NCBI RefSeq assembly: GCF_900446215.1
Contig: NZ_UAQZ01000018.1
Coordinates: 62,001-126,000, forward strand
Direction of reading: 5' to 3'
DNA: 64,000 nucleotides
From: Burkholderia cenocepacia
GTDB taxonomy: Bacteria; Pseudomonadota; Gammaproteobacteria; Burkholderiales; Burkholderiaceae
This document shows, piece by piece, positions 1 to 10,123 of the stretch. Below the pieces are notes generated by a model that saw nothing but the letters and a program-made list of their open reading frames with translations, ran no database searches and was not told the DNA's origin. Position 1 is the stretch's first letter. Every line of letters starts with the position of its first letter. A program made the position numbers and the translations under genes.

Positions 1-73
1 CGCGGGCGCGGCCCAACCGGACAGCCCTTCTGACTTATACTGGGTTTTTTTCCCGATGAAGAAGAGCGCCGCC

Positions 74-916
<843 letters not shown>

Positions 917-940
917 CTCCCCCACCCCGAAGGCCCGGCC

Positions 941-2116
941 ATGCTGCTCAATTTCTTCTACGCGCTGCGCGCAGCCAAGCTGCCCGTCTCGGTGAAGGAA
1001 TACCTGACGCTGCTCGAATCGCTGAAGGCCGGGCTGATCTCGCCGTCGATCGACGCGTTCTACTTCCTCGCGCGGATGACGCTCGTCAAGGACGAACAGT
1101 ACTTCGACAAGTTCGATCAGGCGTTCGGCGCATATTTCCACGGTGTGTCCACGCTGCCGTCCGAGGCGTTCGACATTCCGCTCGACTGGCTCGAGAAGCG
1201 CCTCGAGCGCGAGCTGTCGCCGGAGGAGAAGGCGCAGATCGACGCGATGGGCGGGCTCGACAAGCTGATGGAGCGCCTGAAGGCGCTGCTCGACGAGCAG
1301 AAGGAACGCCACGAAGGCGGCAACAAGTGGATCGGCACGGGCGGCACGTCGCCGTTCGGGCACGGCGGCTACAACCCCGAAGGCGTGCGCATCGGCGGCC
1401 CGTCGAACGGCAACCGCACCGCGGTGAAGGTGTGGGAGGCGCGCGCGTACCGCGACTACGACGATTCGGTCGAGATCGGCACGCGCAACATCAAGGTCGC
1501 GCTGCGGCGGCTGCGCCGCTTCGCGCGCGAAGGCGCCGCCGAGGAGCTCGACCTGCCCGGCACGATCCGCAGCACGGCCGCGAACGCAGGCTGGCTCGAC
1601 CTGCGGATGGTGCCCGAGCGCCACAACACCGTGAAGGTGCTGATGCTGCTCGACGTCGGCGGCTCGATGGACGACCACATCAAGCGCACCGAAGAGCTGT
1701 TCTCGGCCGCGAAGGCCGAATTCAAGCACCTCGAATTCTTCTACTTCCACAACTGCGTGTACGACCACCTGTGGAAGAACAACCGCCGCCGCCACGCGGA
1801 ACGCACCGCGACGTGGGACGTGCTGCACAAGTTCACGCCCGACTACAAGCTGATCTTCGTCGGCGACGCGACGATGAGCCCGTACGAAGTGCTGCAGCCC
1901 GGCGGCTCGGTCGAATACAACAATCCGGAAGCCGGCGCCGTGTGGCTGCGCCGGCTCGCCGACCAGTTCCCCCATCATGCCTGGCTGAACCCCGAGCCCG
2001 AGCGGCTATGGGAGTACCGGCAATCGATCGCGATCATTCGCGACGTGCTCGGCCAGCGCATGTATCCGCTCACGCTCGCGGGCCTCGAAACCGCGATGCG
2101 CGCACTCAGCAAGTAA
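941..2116 (+). CDS. VWA domain protein, CoxE-like
   Basis: The 391-residue product is a CoxE-like von Willebrand factor A protein. The metal-ion-adhesion (MIDAS) segment LLDVGGSMD is at about residues 234-242. The classical motif is DxSxS, and here the first serine is glycine, so metal binding may be altered. The N-terminal half is helical and charged and carries no signal peptide, so the protein is probably cytosolic. It directly follows the MoxR ATPase gene on the same strand, and the two almost certainly form one chaperone unit. The role is inferred from other MoxR/VWA pairs; the client is not visible here. Confidence 0.88.
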   Translation: MLLNFFYALRAAKLPVSVKEYLTLLESLKAGLISPSIDAFYFLARMTLVKDEQYFDKFDQAFGAYFHGVSTLPSEAFDIPLDWLEKRLERELSPEEKAQIDAMGGLDKLMERLKALLDEQKERHEGGNKWIGTGGTSPFGHGGYNPEGVRIGGPSNGNRTAVKVWEARAYRDYDDSVEIGTRNIKVALRRLRRFAREGAAEELDLPGTIRSTAANAGWLDLRMVPERHNTVKVLMLLDVGGSMDDHIKRTEELFSAAKAEFKHLEFFYFHNCVYDHLWKNNRRRHAERTATWDVLHKFTPDYKLIFVGDATMSPYEVLQPGGSVEYNNPEAGAVWLRRLADQFPHHAWLNPEPERLWEYRQSIAIIRDVLGQRMYPLTLAGLETAMRALSK

Positions 2117-2172
2117 CGACACCCACCCGCAGATACACGGGCCGCGTCCGAGCGGCCGCCCCCGGAGATTGC

Positions 2173-3384
2173 ATGAACCCTTCGCCCACCGCGAGCGCCG
2201 GCCGCGCCGGCGGCCGCCGCTTTTTCGCCGATACGTCCGTGTCCGCGCTCGTCGCCGGCTTCGTCGCGATGATGACCGGCTACACGAGTTCGCTCGTGCT
2301 GATGTTCCAGGCCGGCCGCGCCGCCCACCTCACCGATGCGCAGATCTCGTCGTGGATCTGGGCGCTGTCGATCGGCATGGCGCTGACGACCATCGGCCTG
2401 TCGCTGCGCTATCGCGCGCCCGTCGTGGTCGCATGGTCGACGCCCGGCGCCGCGCTGCTGATCGCGTCGCTGCCCGGCGTGCCCTACCCCGAGGCAATCG
2501 GCGCGTTCGTCGTGTGCGCGCTGCTGCTGACGGCCGTCGGCGTGAGCGGGCTGTTCGACACGCTGATGAAGCGCATTCCGGCCGGCATCGCGGCGGCGCT
2601 GCTCGCGGGCATCCTGTTCGAGATCGGCATCGAGATCTTCCGCGCCGCGCAGTTCCAGACCGCGCTGGTGCTCGCGATGTTCTTCACCTACCTGATCGTC
2701 AAGCGCCTCGCGCCGCGCTATGCGATTCCGACGACGCTGATCGTCGGCACGGCCGTGGCCGGCGGCCTCGGCCTGCTCGATTTCAGCCGCTTCCACATCA
2801 CGCTCGCGCAACCCGTGTTCACGATGCCCGCGTTCTCGATCGCGTCGATCGTCAGCATCGGCATTCCGCTGTTCGTGGTCGCGATGGCGTCGCAGAACGT
2901 GCCGGGCATCGCGGTGCTGCGCGCGGACGGCTATCCGACGCCGTCGTCGCCGCTGATCGCGACGACCGGCCTCGCGTCGCTGCTGCTCGCGCCGTTCGGC
3001 TCGCACGGCGTGAACCTCGCGGCGATCACGGCCGCGATCTGCACCGGCCCCGAAGCGCACGAGGATCACGCGAAGCGCTACACGGCCGCCGTGTGGTGCG
3101 GCACGTTCTACCTGATCGCCGGCATCTTCGGCGCGACGATCGCCGCGCTATTCGCGGCGCTGCCGAAGGCGCTCGTCGTGTCGGTCGCGGCGCTCGCGCT
3201 GTTCGGCTCGATCATGAGCGGGCTCGCGAACGCGATGCAGGACGTGAAGCAGCGCGAAGCGGCGCTCGTCACGTTCATGGTGACCGCGTCGGGCCTCACG
3301 CTGCTGTCGATCGGCCCGGCGTTCTGGGGGCTCGTCGCGGGCATCGTCACGCAGGTGATCCTGAACGCGCGGCGCCCCGCGTGA
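2173..3384 (+). CDS. benE: BenE-family benzoate/H+ symporter
   Basis: The product is 403 residues, very hydrophobic, with about 12 predicted membrane spans, and matches the BenE family of benzoate:proton symporters in length and composition (for example STPGAALL near residue 80 and FGSHGVNLAAI near 275). It would import benzoate across the inner membrane. The start at 2173 has the purine-rich CCGGAGATT just upstream. It lies 56 bases after the VWA gene, so read-through transcription is possible, but no benzoate-degradation gene is nearby. The exact substrate is therefore inferred from the family. Confidence 0.88.
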   Translation: MNPSPTASAGRAGGRRFFADTSVSALVAGFVAMMTGYTSSLVLMFQAGRAAHLTDAQISSWIWALSIGMALTTIGLSLRYRAPVVVAWSTPGAALLIASLPGVPYPEAIGAFVVCALLLTAVGVSGLFDTLMKRIPAGIAAALLAGILFEIGIEIFRAAQFQTALVLAMFFTYLIVKRLAPRYAIPTTLIVGTAVAGGLGLLDFSRFHITLAQPVFTMPAFSIASIVSIGIPLFVVAMASQNVPGIAVLRADGYPTPSSPLIATTGLASLLLAPFGSHGVNLAAITAAICTGPEAHEDHAKRYTAAVWCGTFYLIAGIFGATIAALFAALPKALVVSVAALALFGSIMSGLANAMQDVKQREAALVTFMVTASGLTLLSIGPAFWGLVAGIVTQVILNARRPA

Positions 3385-3552
3385 CGCGGCTCGCCGGCCG
3401 CCGCGGCGCGCGCCCGGCACGCCAAAACGTGCTCGACACGAATCGGGCCTAAAATGATGGATCGGAGGCGGCGCCCGACGCCGCTTCGCTTCGCCGCCGC
3501 GCTCGCGCGGCCCGTGAGAACCCGGCGCCCCGCGCGCTTCTTCCGAATCGCC

Positions 3553-4506
3553 ATGACTACCGCACTCGACCAGCTGAAGCAGTACACGACCGTCGTCGCC
3601 GACACGGGCGACTTCCAGCAGCTTGCGCAATACAAGCCGCAGGACGCGACCACGAATCCGTCGCTGATCCTGAAGGCCGTCCAGAAGGACGCGTACAAGC
3701 CGATCCTCGAGAAAACCGTCCGCGATCATCGCAACGAAAGCACCGATTTCATCATCGACCGCCTGCTGATCGCATTCGGCACCGAAATCCTGAAGCTGAT
3801 CCCGGGCCGCGTATCGACCGAGGTCGACGCGCGCCTGTCGTTCGACACGCAGCGCTCGATCGACAAGGGTCGCGAGCTCATCAAGCTGTACGAAGCAGCC
3901 GGCGTCGGCCGCGAACGCATCCTGATCAAGCTTGCGTCGACGTGGGAAGGCATCCGCGCGGCCGAGGTGCTGCAGAAGGAAGGGATCAAGTGCAACATGA
4001 CCCTGCTTTTCTCGCTCGTGCAGGCCGCCGCGTGCGCGGAAGCCGGCGCGCAGCTGATCTCGCCGTTCGTCGGCCGCATCTACGACTGGTACAAGAAGCA
4101 GGCCGGCGCCGACTGGAATGAAGCGCGGGACGGCGGCGCGAACGATCCGGGCGTGCAATCGGTGCGCCGCATCTACACGTACTACAAGACCTTCGGCTAC
4201 AAGACCGAAGTGATGGGCGCGAGCTTCCGCACGACCAGCCAGATCATCGAGCTCGCCGGCTGCGACCTGCTGACGATCAGTCCCGATTTGCTGCAGAAGC
4301 TGCAGGAGAGCAACGACACGGTCGCGCGCAAGCTGTCGCCCGACACGCTGCAGGACAAGCCGGCCGAGCGCGTCGCGATCGACGAGGCGTCGTTCCGCTT
4401 CCAGCTGAACGACGAAGCGATGGCCACCGAAAAGCTCGCCGAAGGCATCCGCGTGTTCGCCGCCGACGCGGTGAAGCTCGAGAAGCTGATCGACGCGCTG
4501 CGCTGA
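3553..4506 (+). CDS. tal: Transaldolase
   Basis: The 317-residue enzyme matches transaldolase B in full length. It transfers a three-carbon dihydroxyacetone unit between sugar phosphates in the non-oxidative pentose phosphate pathway. The Schiff-base lysine is in ILIKLASTWEG, at about residue 126, and the N-terminal DATTNPSLI segment is typical. The reading frame is open upstream to 3454, but the ATG at 3553 gives the family N-terminus. A strong hairpin terminator follows, so it is probably the last gene of its transcript. Confidence 0.95.
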   Translation: MTTALDQLKQYTTVVADTGDFQQLAQYKPQDATTNPSLILKAVQKDAYKPILEKTVRDHRNESTDFIIDRLLIAFGTEILKLIPGRVSTEVDARLSFDTQRSIDKGRELIKLYEAAGVGRERILIKLASTWEGIRAAEVLQKEGIKCNMTLLFSLVQAAACAEAGAQLISPFVGRIYDWYKKQAGADWNEARDGGANDPGVQSVRRIYTYYKTFGYKTEVMGASFRTTSQIIELAGCDLLTISPDLLQKLQESNDTVARKLSPDTLQDKPAERVAIDEASFRFQLNDEAMATEKLAEGIRVFAADAVKLEKLIDALR

Positions 4507-4568
4507 GCCATGCCGCGCGTCAGCGGCTGTCAGCAAGACTGACAACAGCCGTCAGCACTTGCTGCACA

Positions 4569-4600
4569 CGGTCGCGAACGTGATGTTCGCGGCCGTTTTT
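4569..4600 (+). terminator. Rho-independent terminator after tal
   Basis: An 11-bp stem (4569-4579 with 4585-4595, one G-T pair) has a five-base loop GTGAT and is followed by TTTTT at 4596-4600 and a further T run. It lies 62 bases after the transaldolase stop codon. Confidence 0.85.
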
Positions 4601-4748
4601 ATTTTTCATTCCATCGTCAAGCGCGCGCACTACAATCCACGTCACGGGTGCGACGGCCGCCTCCCGATGCACCCTTTCCCCCCAGTCAGTCTTGCACGAC
4701 GCCGTGCCAGCGCCGCCGCGCCGGCACGGCTCATCCCAGGAGACAACG

Positions 4749-5204
4749 ATGCAAGTTCAACCGTACCTGACGTTCTACGGTCGCGCCGACGAAGCCCTTC
4801 AGTTCTACGAAAAGGCACTCGGCGCGAAGACGATGTTCAAGATGCACTTCAAGGACGCCCCGCCGAATCCCGATTACCCGATGTCGCCGGAGATGGCCGA
4901 CAAGGTCATGCACGCGAGCTTCACGATCGGCGACTCGATGATCATGTGCTCGGACGGCGATTGCAGCCAGCCGGCGGGCGCCGCGCACGCCGGCTATTCG
5001 CTGTCGCTGAACCCGGCGACGGTCGACGAAGGCCAGAAGCTGTTCAATGCGCTCGCCGACGGCGGCGAAGTGACGATGCCGTTCGGCAAGACGTTCTGGG
5101 CGCTCGGCTTCGGGATGGCGAAGGATCGTTTCGGCGTGCACTGGATGGTCAACGTCGAGGACCTGTCGCAGCGCGAGGATCTCGCGAAACGCGCGCAGGG
5201 CTGA
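4749..5204 (+). CDS. VOC superfamily protein, PhnB/YjdN-like
   Basis: This 151-residue protein has the vicinal-oxygen-chelate fold signature of the PhnB/glyoxalase-like group. It opens with YLTFYGRADEALQFYEKALG and later has the FGMAKDRFGVHWMVN segment typical of these proteins. Many homologues are called 3-demethylubiquinone methyltransferase-like, but that is a fold similarity; the reaction is unknown. The start is set by the AGGAGA ribosome-binding site ending a few bases before 4749. Terminators on both sides show it is transcribed alone. Confidence 0.88.
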   Translation: MQVQPYLTFYGRADEALQFYEKALGAKTMFKMHFKDAPPNPDYPMSPEMADKVMHASFTIGDSMIMCSDGDCSQPAGAAHAGYSLSLNPATVDEGQKLFNALADGGEVTMPFGKTFWALGFGMAKDRFGVHWMVNVEDLSQREDLAKRAQG

Positions 5205-5213
5205 CGCAAAACG

Positions 5214-5245
5214 AACGCCCGCCACCTTGCGGTGGCGGGCGTTTT
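5214..5245. terminator. Bidirectional terminator
   Basis: A perfect 13-bp stem (5214-5226 with 5231-5243) has a four-base loop TTGC. It is followed by Ts on the plus strand and preceded by AAAAC, giving a short U-rich tail on the minus strand. It can serve the VOC gene and the converging symporter gene. Confidence 0.85.
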
Positions 5246-5303
5246 CGTTGCCGGGCAGCCACGTAATGCGTCGTGCGCGGCGAGCGGCCGTGCACCGGCC
5301 GTA

Positions 5304-6854
5304 TCAGCCCTCGACGACGTCGAGATAATCCTCCGGCCGCGTGCGATCCTCCGCATGCGCCATGCCCATCACCCGCACCAGCACACTCACCGCCACCGAT
5401 ACCACCAGGTTCACGACCAGCGACCACACGGCCGCATAACCGGGGATCGCGAGACCGAACAGGTGGATCGTGAAGATCGAGCTGGCCAGCTTCAGCGAAA
5501 TCGCCATCCACGTACCGCACACGATGCCGGCCGCCCAGCCGGCCAGCAAGCCGCGATGGTCGAGCACGCGCGTGTACAGGCCGAGCACGATCGCCGGCAG
5601 CGTCTGGATGATCCAGATCCCGCCGAGCAGTTGCAGCTGGATCGCGTAGGTCAGCGGCAGCCCGAGGATGAACGCGACCGCGCCGACCTTCACGATCAGC
5701 GACACGAGCTTCGCGACGTGCGTTTCCTGGTCGTGCGACATGTTGCGGTTCACGAATTCGCGGTGGATGTTGCGCGTGTACAGGTTCGCGGCCGCGATCG
5801 ACATGATCGCCGCCGGCACCAGCGCGCCGATGCCGATCGCCGCGAACGCGACGCCGACGAACCACGACGGGAAATACTCGAGGAACAGCGCGGGCACCGC
5901 GAAGTTCGGGCCGAACGCCTTGAAGTACGGCGCGTACTGCGGCATGTCCTTCACGCCGGAGGCGAGCGCCATGTAGCCGAGCAGCGCGAGCAGGCCGAGC
6001 ACGAACGAGTACGCGGGCAGCATCGCCATGTTGCGGCGGATCGAGTTGCCCGACGACGACGACAGGATCGCCGTGACCGAGTGCGGATACAGGAACAGCG
6101 CGAGCGCCGAGCCGATCGCGAGCGTCGCGTACGCGCTGTAGCCGTTCAGGCTCGTCGCGTCCGGCGCCTTCAGCAGCAGCTTCGCGGGCGGCACCGCGGA
6201 GAAGATGTGCCCGAAGCCGCCGAGCTTCGCTGGGATCACGATGACCGCGGCCGCGATCGTGACGTAGATCAGCACGTCCTTCACGATCGCGATCATCGCG
6301 GGCGCACGCAGCCCCGACGTGTACGTGTACGCGGCGAGGATCGCGAACGCGATGATCAGCGGCAGATCGCCGACGAAGCCGGTCGTGTCGAAGCCGAGCG
6401 CGCCGATCACCACCTCGATGCCGACCAGTTGCAGCGCGATGTACGGCATCGTCGCGACGATGCCCGTCACCGCGATCGCAAGCGCCAACATCCGGCTGCC
6501 GTAGCGTGCGTTGACGAAATCGGCGGCCGTCACGTAGCCGTGCCGCTTCGCGATGCTCCACAGTTTCGGGAACACGACGAACGCGAACGGATAGATCAGG
6601 ATCGTGTACGGCAGCGCGAAGAAGCCCATCGCGCCGGCGCCGAATACGAGCGCGGGCACCGCGACGAACGTGTAGGCCGTATAGAGGTCGCCGCCGAGCA
6701 GGAACCACGTGACGATCGTGCCGAAGCGGCGTCCGCCGAGGCCCCATTCGTCGAGATGAGCGAGATCGCCGCGCCGCCAGTTCGCGGCCAGGAAACCGAT
6801 GATCGTGACGCCGATGAACAGCAGGACGAAGACGAAGGTCGCGCCGAGATTCAT
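5304..6854 (-). CDS. Sodium:solute symporter, MctP-like monocarboxylate carrier
   Basis: The 516-residue product has about 13 membrane spans and belongs to the sodium:solute symporter family. The N-terminal pattern LGGRRFGTIVTWFLLGGD and the motif GHGYVTAADFV-like KRHGYVTAADFV resemble MctP of Rhizobium, which carries lactate, pyruvate and other monocarboxylates. The start at 6854 has AAGGAGG in front of it and overlaps the stop of the upstream DUF3311 gene by four bases (ATGA), so translation is coupled. A link to the lactate-oxidation genes near 57-61 kb is attractive but only inferred. Confidence 0.88.
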   Translation of the reverse strand: MNLGATFVFVLLFIGVTIIGFLAANWRRGDLAHLDEWGLGGRRFGTIVTWFLLGGDLYTAYTFVAVPALVFGAGAMGFFALPYTILIYPFAFVVFPKLWSIAKRHGYVTAADFVNARYGSRMLALAIAVTGIVATMPYIALQLVGIEVVIGALGFDTTGFVGDLPLIIAFAILAAYTYTSGLRAPAMIAIVKDVLIYVTIAAAVIVIPAKLGGFGHIFSAVPPAKLLLKAPDATSLNGYSAYATLAIGSALALFLYPHSVTAILSSSSGNSIRRNMAMLPAYSFVLGLLALLGYMALASGVKDMPQYAPYFKAFGPNFAVPALFLEYFPSWFVGVAFAAIGIGALVPAAIMSIAAANLYTRNIHREFVNRNMSHDQETHVAKLVSLIVKVGAVAFILGLPLTYAIQLQLLGGIWIIQTLPAIVLGLYTRVLDHRGLLAGWAAGIVCGTWMAISLKLASSIFTIHLFGLAIPGYAAVWSLVVNLVVSVAVSVLVRVMGMAHAEDRTRPEDYLDVVEG

Positions 6855-7093
6855 TGCGCACCTCCTTGCGTGCCGCTCGCCTTCCACGCGTTCTTGGTCT
6901 TGAAATACACGAACGCGGTGATCACCGCGCTGATGAAGACCCAAAGCAACTGGTACCAGTAGAAAAACGGAAAACCGAGCCATTGCGGTTCGATCTTGCT
7001 GTACGACGGCACCCAGACCATCGCGATCAGCGGCAGTACCAGCAGCCAGAGCCAGCGCTTGGCGGCCCGGTTGGCGTCGGCATCGTGAGCCAT
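6851..7093 (-). CDS. DUF3311 small membrane protein
   Basis: An 80-residue protein with two membrane spans (about residues 14-32 and 42-62), of the DUF3311 family that commonly precedes MctP-like symporters. The ATG at 7093 has GAGGAG upstream; the longer frame to 7285 is GC-rich and does not look coding at its start. It probably acts as an accessory subunit or assembly partner of the symporter whose gene overlaps its stop codon. This role is inferred from gene pairing. Confidence 0.87.
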   Translation of the reverse strand: MAHDADANRAAKRWLWLLVLPLIAMVWVPSYSKIEPQWLGFPFFYWYQLLWVFISAVITAFVYFKTKNAWKASGTQGGAQ

Positions 7094-7291
7094 GACGTCT
7101 CCTCTTGTTTCCCGGTTATCGATCTTGTTGAGCGGGTACGGCACCGAGAGGAGCGGCAAAACGGGTAGGCTGCGGCTCCCCTGGCTTCGCGCCAGTATAG
7201 GAGCCGCGAGCACGCGGTCAAGCAGGGGCGAACCCGAGGTGATCCGCCCCTTGTCGCGGGTTGCACCGGCCTGCCGCCGGTGCATCCGGCG

Positions 7292-8209
7292 TCAGATCGC
7301 GAACGCGGTGTCGCGTGCGCCGGTCGTTGCTTTCAAAGCTTTCACCCACTTGCGCGCGGGCAGCTTCAGCGTGTCCTCGATCAGCTTCGCCCGGGCGTCG
7401 AGCTGCGCGAACGGCACGTCGAGCGCGGGGCCCGAAAACGCGATCGCGATGCGGTTGCCGTCGTGCACTTCGGGCAGCGCGATCACGCGGTGATCGAACG
7501 CCGCGTTCAGGTGCTTCATGTTGCGCACGAAGCTCGGATGATCGCCGAACAGGTTGATCGTCGCGATGCCGGCATCGGCCAGGCAGCCGCGCACCGCGCG
7601 GTAGAACGCGACGCTGTCGAGCACGGGGCCGCGCGCGGTCGCATCGTACAGGTCGATCTGGATCGCGCCGGTCGTGCCGCGGTTGGCCGGATCGTTGACG
7701 AAGTCCCAGGCGTCGGCTTCGTGCACGACGAGGCGCGCGTCGTCGGGCGGCAGCGCGAACATCGTGCGCGCGGCAACGATCACGGCCGGGTTCAGCTCGA
7801 CGGCCTCGACCTTCGCGTGCGGCAGGAAACGGTGCGCGAACTTGGTCAGCGCGCCGGTGCCGAGCCCGAGCTGGACGATCCGCTCGGGCGTTTCGAGGAA
7901 CAGCAGCCACGCCATCATCTGCTGCGCGTATTCAAGCTCGATGTGCAGCGGCTTCGAGATCCGCATCGCGCCCTGCACCCACTCGGTGCCGAAGTGCAGG
8001 AAGCGCACGCCGCCTTCTTCGGAGAACGTAACGGGCGCGAAGCGCGGCTTGCGCGGCGCTTCGAGCACCGGCACGTCGTCGTGCTCGTCGATGTCCGGGC
8101 GGCGCTTCACGCGCGGCGGCTGGAGTTTTTCGGAGCCGTTGTAGGCGGACGCCTTGCGTTGCTTGAACGCGCGCGCCTCGGCGGACGCGCGCTTGATCAG
8201 TCGGGTCAT
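7292..8209 (-). CDS. Spermidine synthase-like methyltransferase-fold protein
   Basis: The 305-residue protein has a lysine/arginine-rich N-terminus and a Rossmann core with the cofactor loop VQLGLGTGALTKFA at about residues 111-124 and VEAVELNP in the following strand. It is typical of polyamine aminopropyltransferase-like proteins in Burkholderia. I do not see the full aspartate set of true spermidine synthases, so the catalytic activity is uncertain. The gene stands alone on the minus strand. Confidence 0.82.
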   Translation of the reverse strand: MTRLIKRASAEARAFKQRKASAYNGSEKLQPPRVKRRPDIDEHDDVPVLEAPRKPRFAPVTFSEEGGVRFLHFGTEWVQGAMRISKPLHIELEYAQQMMAWLLFLETPERIVQLGLGTGALTKFAHRFLPHAKVEAVELNPAVIVAARTMFALPPDDARLVVHEADAWDFVNDPANRGTTGAIQIDLYDATARGPVLDSVAFYRAVRGCLADAGIATINLFGDHPSFVRNMKHLNAAFDHRVIALPEVHDGNRIAIAFSGPALDVPFAQLDARAKLIEDTLKLPARKWVKALKATTGARDTAFAI

Positions 8210-8354
8210 GATGATTGAATCTCGCTGGGTGACGCTGGATGAGCGGACGAGAGGATAGCATTGGTGGGAGACGGAGGCCGCGACGAACGCGCGGCCCTGC
8301 GTGACGCCGAATCACGTCGGCGCTACGCTGCACTTGCGGATCACGGGAGCGCGC

Positions 8355-8609
8355 ATGACCTCGAACGACAGGAAGATCTGGTTTCCAGCGAAGCGCTACG
8401 GCTGGGGATGGGGATTGCCGGTGGCGTGGCAGGGCTGGGTCGTGCTGCTGCTGTTCGCGTTCGGGATCGTCGCGAGCGCGTGGCTGCTGCCGCCGCAACG
8501 CTCGCCGGCCGCGTACGGCGCGTGCATCGTGGTGCTGGTCGCCCTGCTCACCGCGGTGTGCTGGATCAAGGGCGAGAGACCGCGGTGGCGCTGGGGCAAC
8601 GACGATTGA
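8355..8609 (+). CDS. Small conserved-type membrane protein
   Basis: An 84-residue protein with two hydrophobic segments (about residues 22-41 and 48-66), a tryptophan- and arginine-rich start (WFPAKRYGWGWG) and an acidic tail. The start at 8355 has GGGAG upstream, and an in-frame ATG at 8301 is less likely. I do not recognise the family. It is probably an inner-membrane protein. Confidence 0.6.
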   Translation: MTSNDRKIWFPAKRYGWGWGLPVAWQGWVVLLLFAFGIVASAWLLPPQRSPAAYGACIVVLVALLTAVCWIKGERPRWRWGNDD

Positions 8610-8778
8610 GCGTCGCCGGCAACGGCGCGCGACGGGCGCCATGCGTGCCTGCGGCCGGTACGTGCCGATGTCCCAGTCCATTCGACTGCTGATACGACGA
8701 CCGTCGAAATCCACGAACCCGCCGCCAGCCTGATTCGCAGACGTGACCGGTCATTTACTTTCTTGCAATAAAAAGGCC

Positions 8779-8794
8779 GTTCGGTCGACCGAAC
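8779..8794. promoter_or_regulatory. 16-bp perfect palindrome, operator-like
   Basis: GTTCGGTCGACCGAAC reads the same on both strands. It lies 44 bases before the GT87-type gene in an AT-richer stretch with likely promoter sequence (TTGCAATAAAAAGG at 8762-8776). It resembles a TetR-type operator, but no regulator gene is adjacent. Confidence 0.45.
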
Positions 8795-8837
8795 CTATGC
8801 CAAACTGAAACGGCATTCGGGGAGGCTCATAGCGGCC

Positions 8838-10100
8838 ATGACGCACACTGTGACGGACCACGCATCGCCAGATCGCCGGGGATGGCTCTCCCGAGAGCGG
8901 CTCGTGCTGTACAGCGCGGCCATCCTGCTGTTTCAGCTCGCGTTGCTGGGTATCTGGGCATTTTCGTGCTGGGTGCTGCATCTCCCCGGCGTGCCGCCTC
9001 CCGGCATCGACTTCCGGGTTTTCTGGAGCGCGTCCTTCGTGTCGCTCCACAGCGGGCCGCTCGCTGCCTTCGACCTTCATCAGATGTTCGCGGCGGAAGC
9101 CCGCTTGCTGCCGGATTGGCCGCCCGCGCGGATCGCCGCGCCGTGGGTTTATCCGCCGACCTTCCAGTTGCTGGTGTATCCGCTGGCGTTGCTGCCCTAC
9201 GCCGCTTCGTACGGCCTGTTCGTCGGCATCGGCATCGCTGTCGCGCTGGCGGCGTGCACGCTCGCGATGAAGGATCGCCCGCTGCCGTGGATCGCGCTCG
9301 TCGCGTTCCCCGGCATCTGGGTCGCGACGATCTGCGGCCAGAATTCATTGCTGACCCTGGCGTGCGCCGCCGGCGCGCTGGGATGGCTCGAACGACGTCC
9401 GGTCGTCGCCGGCGTATGCGCTGGCCTGCTCGTCATCAAGCCGCAGCTCGCGCTCCTGTTCCCGGTGCTGTTCCTCTGCGGCGGACATGTCCGCGCGGTT
9501 GGCGCGATGGCCGTCACGGCCGCGCTGTTCTGCGCGGTCAGCGCGCTGGTGCTCGGCGTGCCGCCGTGGATGCGTTTTTTCGACACGCTGTCGTGGTTCA
9601 GCCACTTGATCCTGGCGAACAACGCCGGCGGAATCTGGAACGCGATGCCGACGCCGTTCGCGATGTCGCGACGGTCGGGCGCCAGTCTGCCGACCGCCTT
9701 TGCCGTGCAGGCGGCCGTCGCGATACCGGCCGTCGTTGCGACCGCGGGTCTATGGGCGAGGAAGAAGCATGCCGACCTGTGCGCGGCGGCGGCGATCGTT
9801 ACGACGCTGCTGACGCAGCCGTACCTCGTCTACTACGATCTCGCGTGGCTGCTGCTCGCGATCATTTACATGTGCAGGTACGACCGGGCAACCCGCGCGC
9901 TCGGGCGGGTGGACCATGCGGTCATGGCGTTGGCGTGGGTCCTGCCGGGCCTTTCGTTTTTCTTCGTGTTCAAGCCCGCGATGGGACAACCGGGCGCCGT
10001 CCTGTTGCCGATTTTGCTGATCCTGATCGTCTACCGCGCCTTGCATCCGCGCGCGGCTGACGCGAGAACCTCGGTTGCCGTACGACAGTCGCCCGGCTAG
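8838..10100 (+). CDS. GT87/DUF2029 polyprenol-dependent glycosyltransferase-like membrane protein
   Basis: This 420-residue polytopic membrane protein has about ten spans. Early in the sequence is an acidic loop, GIDFRVFWSASF, as found in the DUF2029/GT87 family of membrane mannosyl- or arabinosyltransferases. The aspartate in that loop corresponds to the family catalytic position. GGGAGG is upstream of the start, though farther than usual. It is alone and faces the converging glycosylase gene. The acceptor sugar is unknown. Confidence 0.78.
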   Translation: MTHTVTDHASPDRRGWLSRERLVLYSAAILLFQLALLGIWAFSCWVLHLPGVPPPGIDFRVFWSASFVSLHSGPLAAFDLHQMFAAEARLLPDWPPARIAAPWVYPPTFQLLVYPLALLPYAASYGLFVGIGIAVALAACTLAMKDRPLPWIALVAFPGIWVATICGQNSLLTLACAAGALGWLERRPVVAGVCAGLLVIKPQLALLFPVLFLCGGHVRAVGAMAVTAALFCAVSALVLGVPPWMRFFDTLSWFSHLILANNAGGIWNAMPTPFAMSRRSGASLPTAFAVQAAVAIPAVVATAGLWARKKHADLCAAAAIVTTLLTQPYLVYYDLAWLLLAIIYMCRYDRATRALGRVDHAVMALAWVLPGLSFFFVFKPAMGQPGAVLLPILLILIVYRALHPRAADARTSVAVRQSPG

Positions 10101-10123
10101 CGCGGCGACGCTCCGACGCGACG

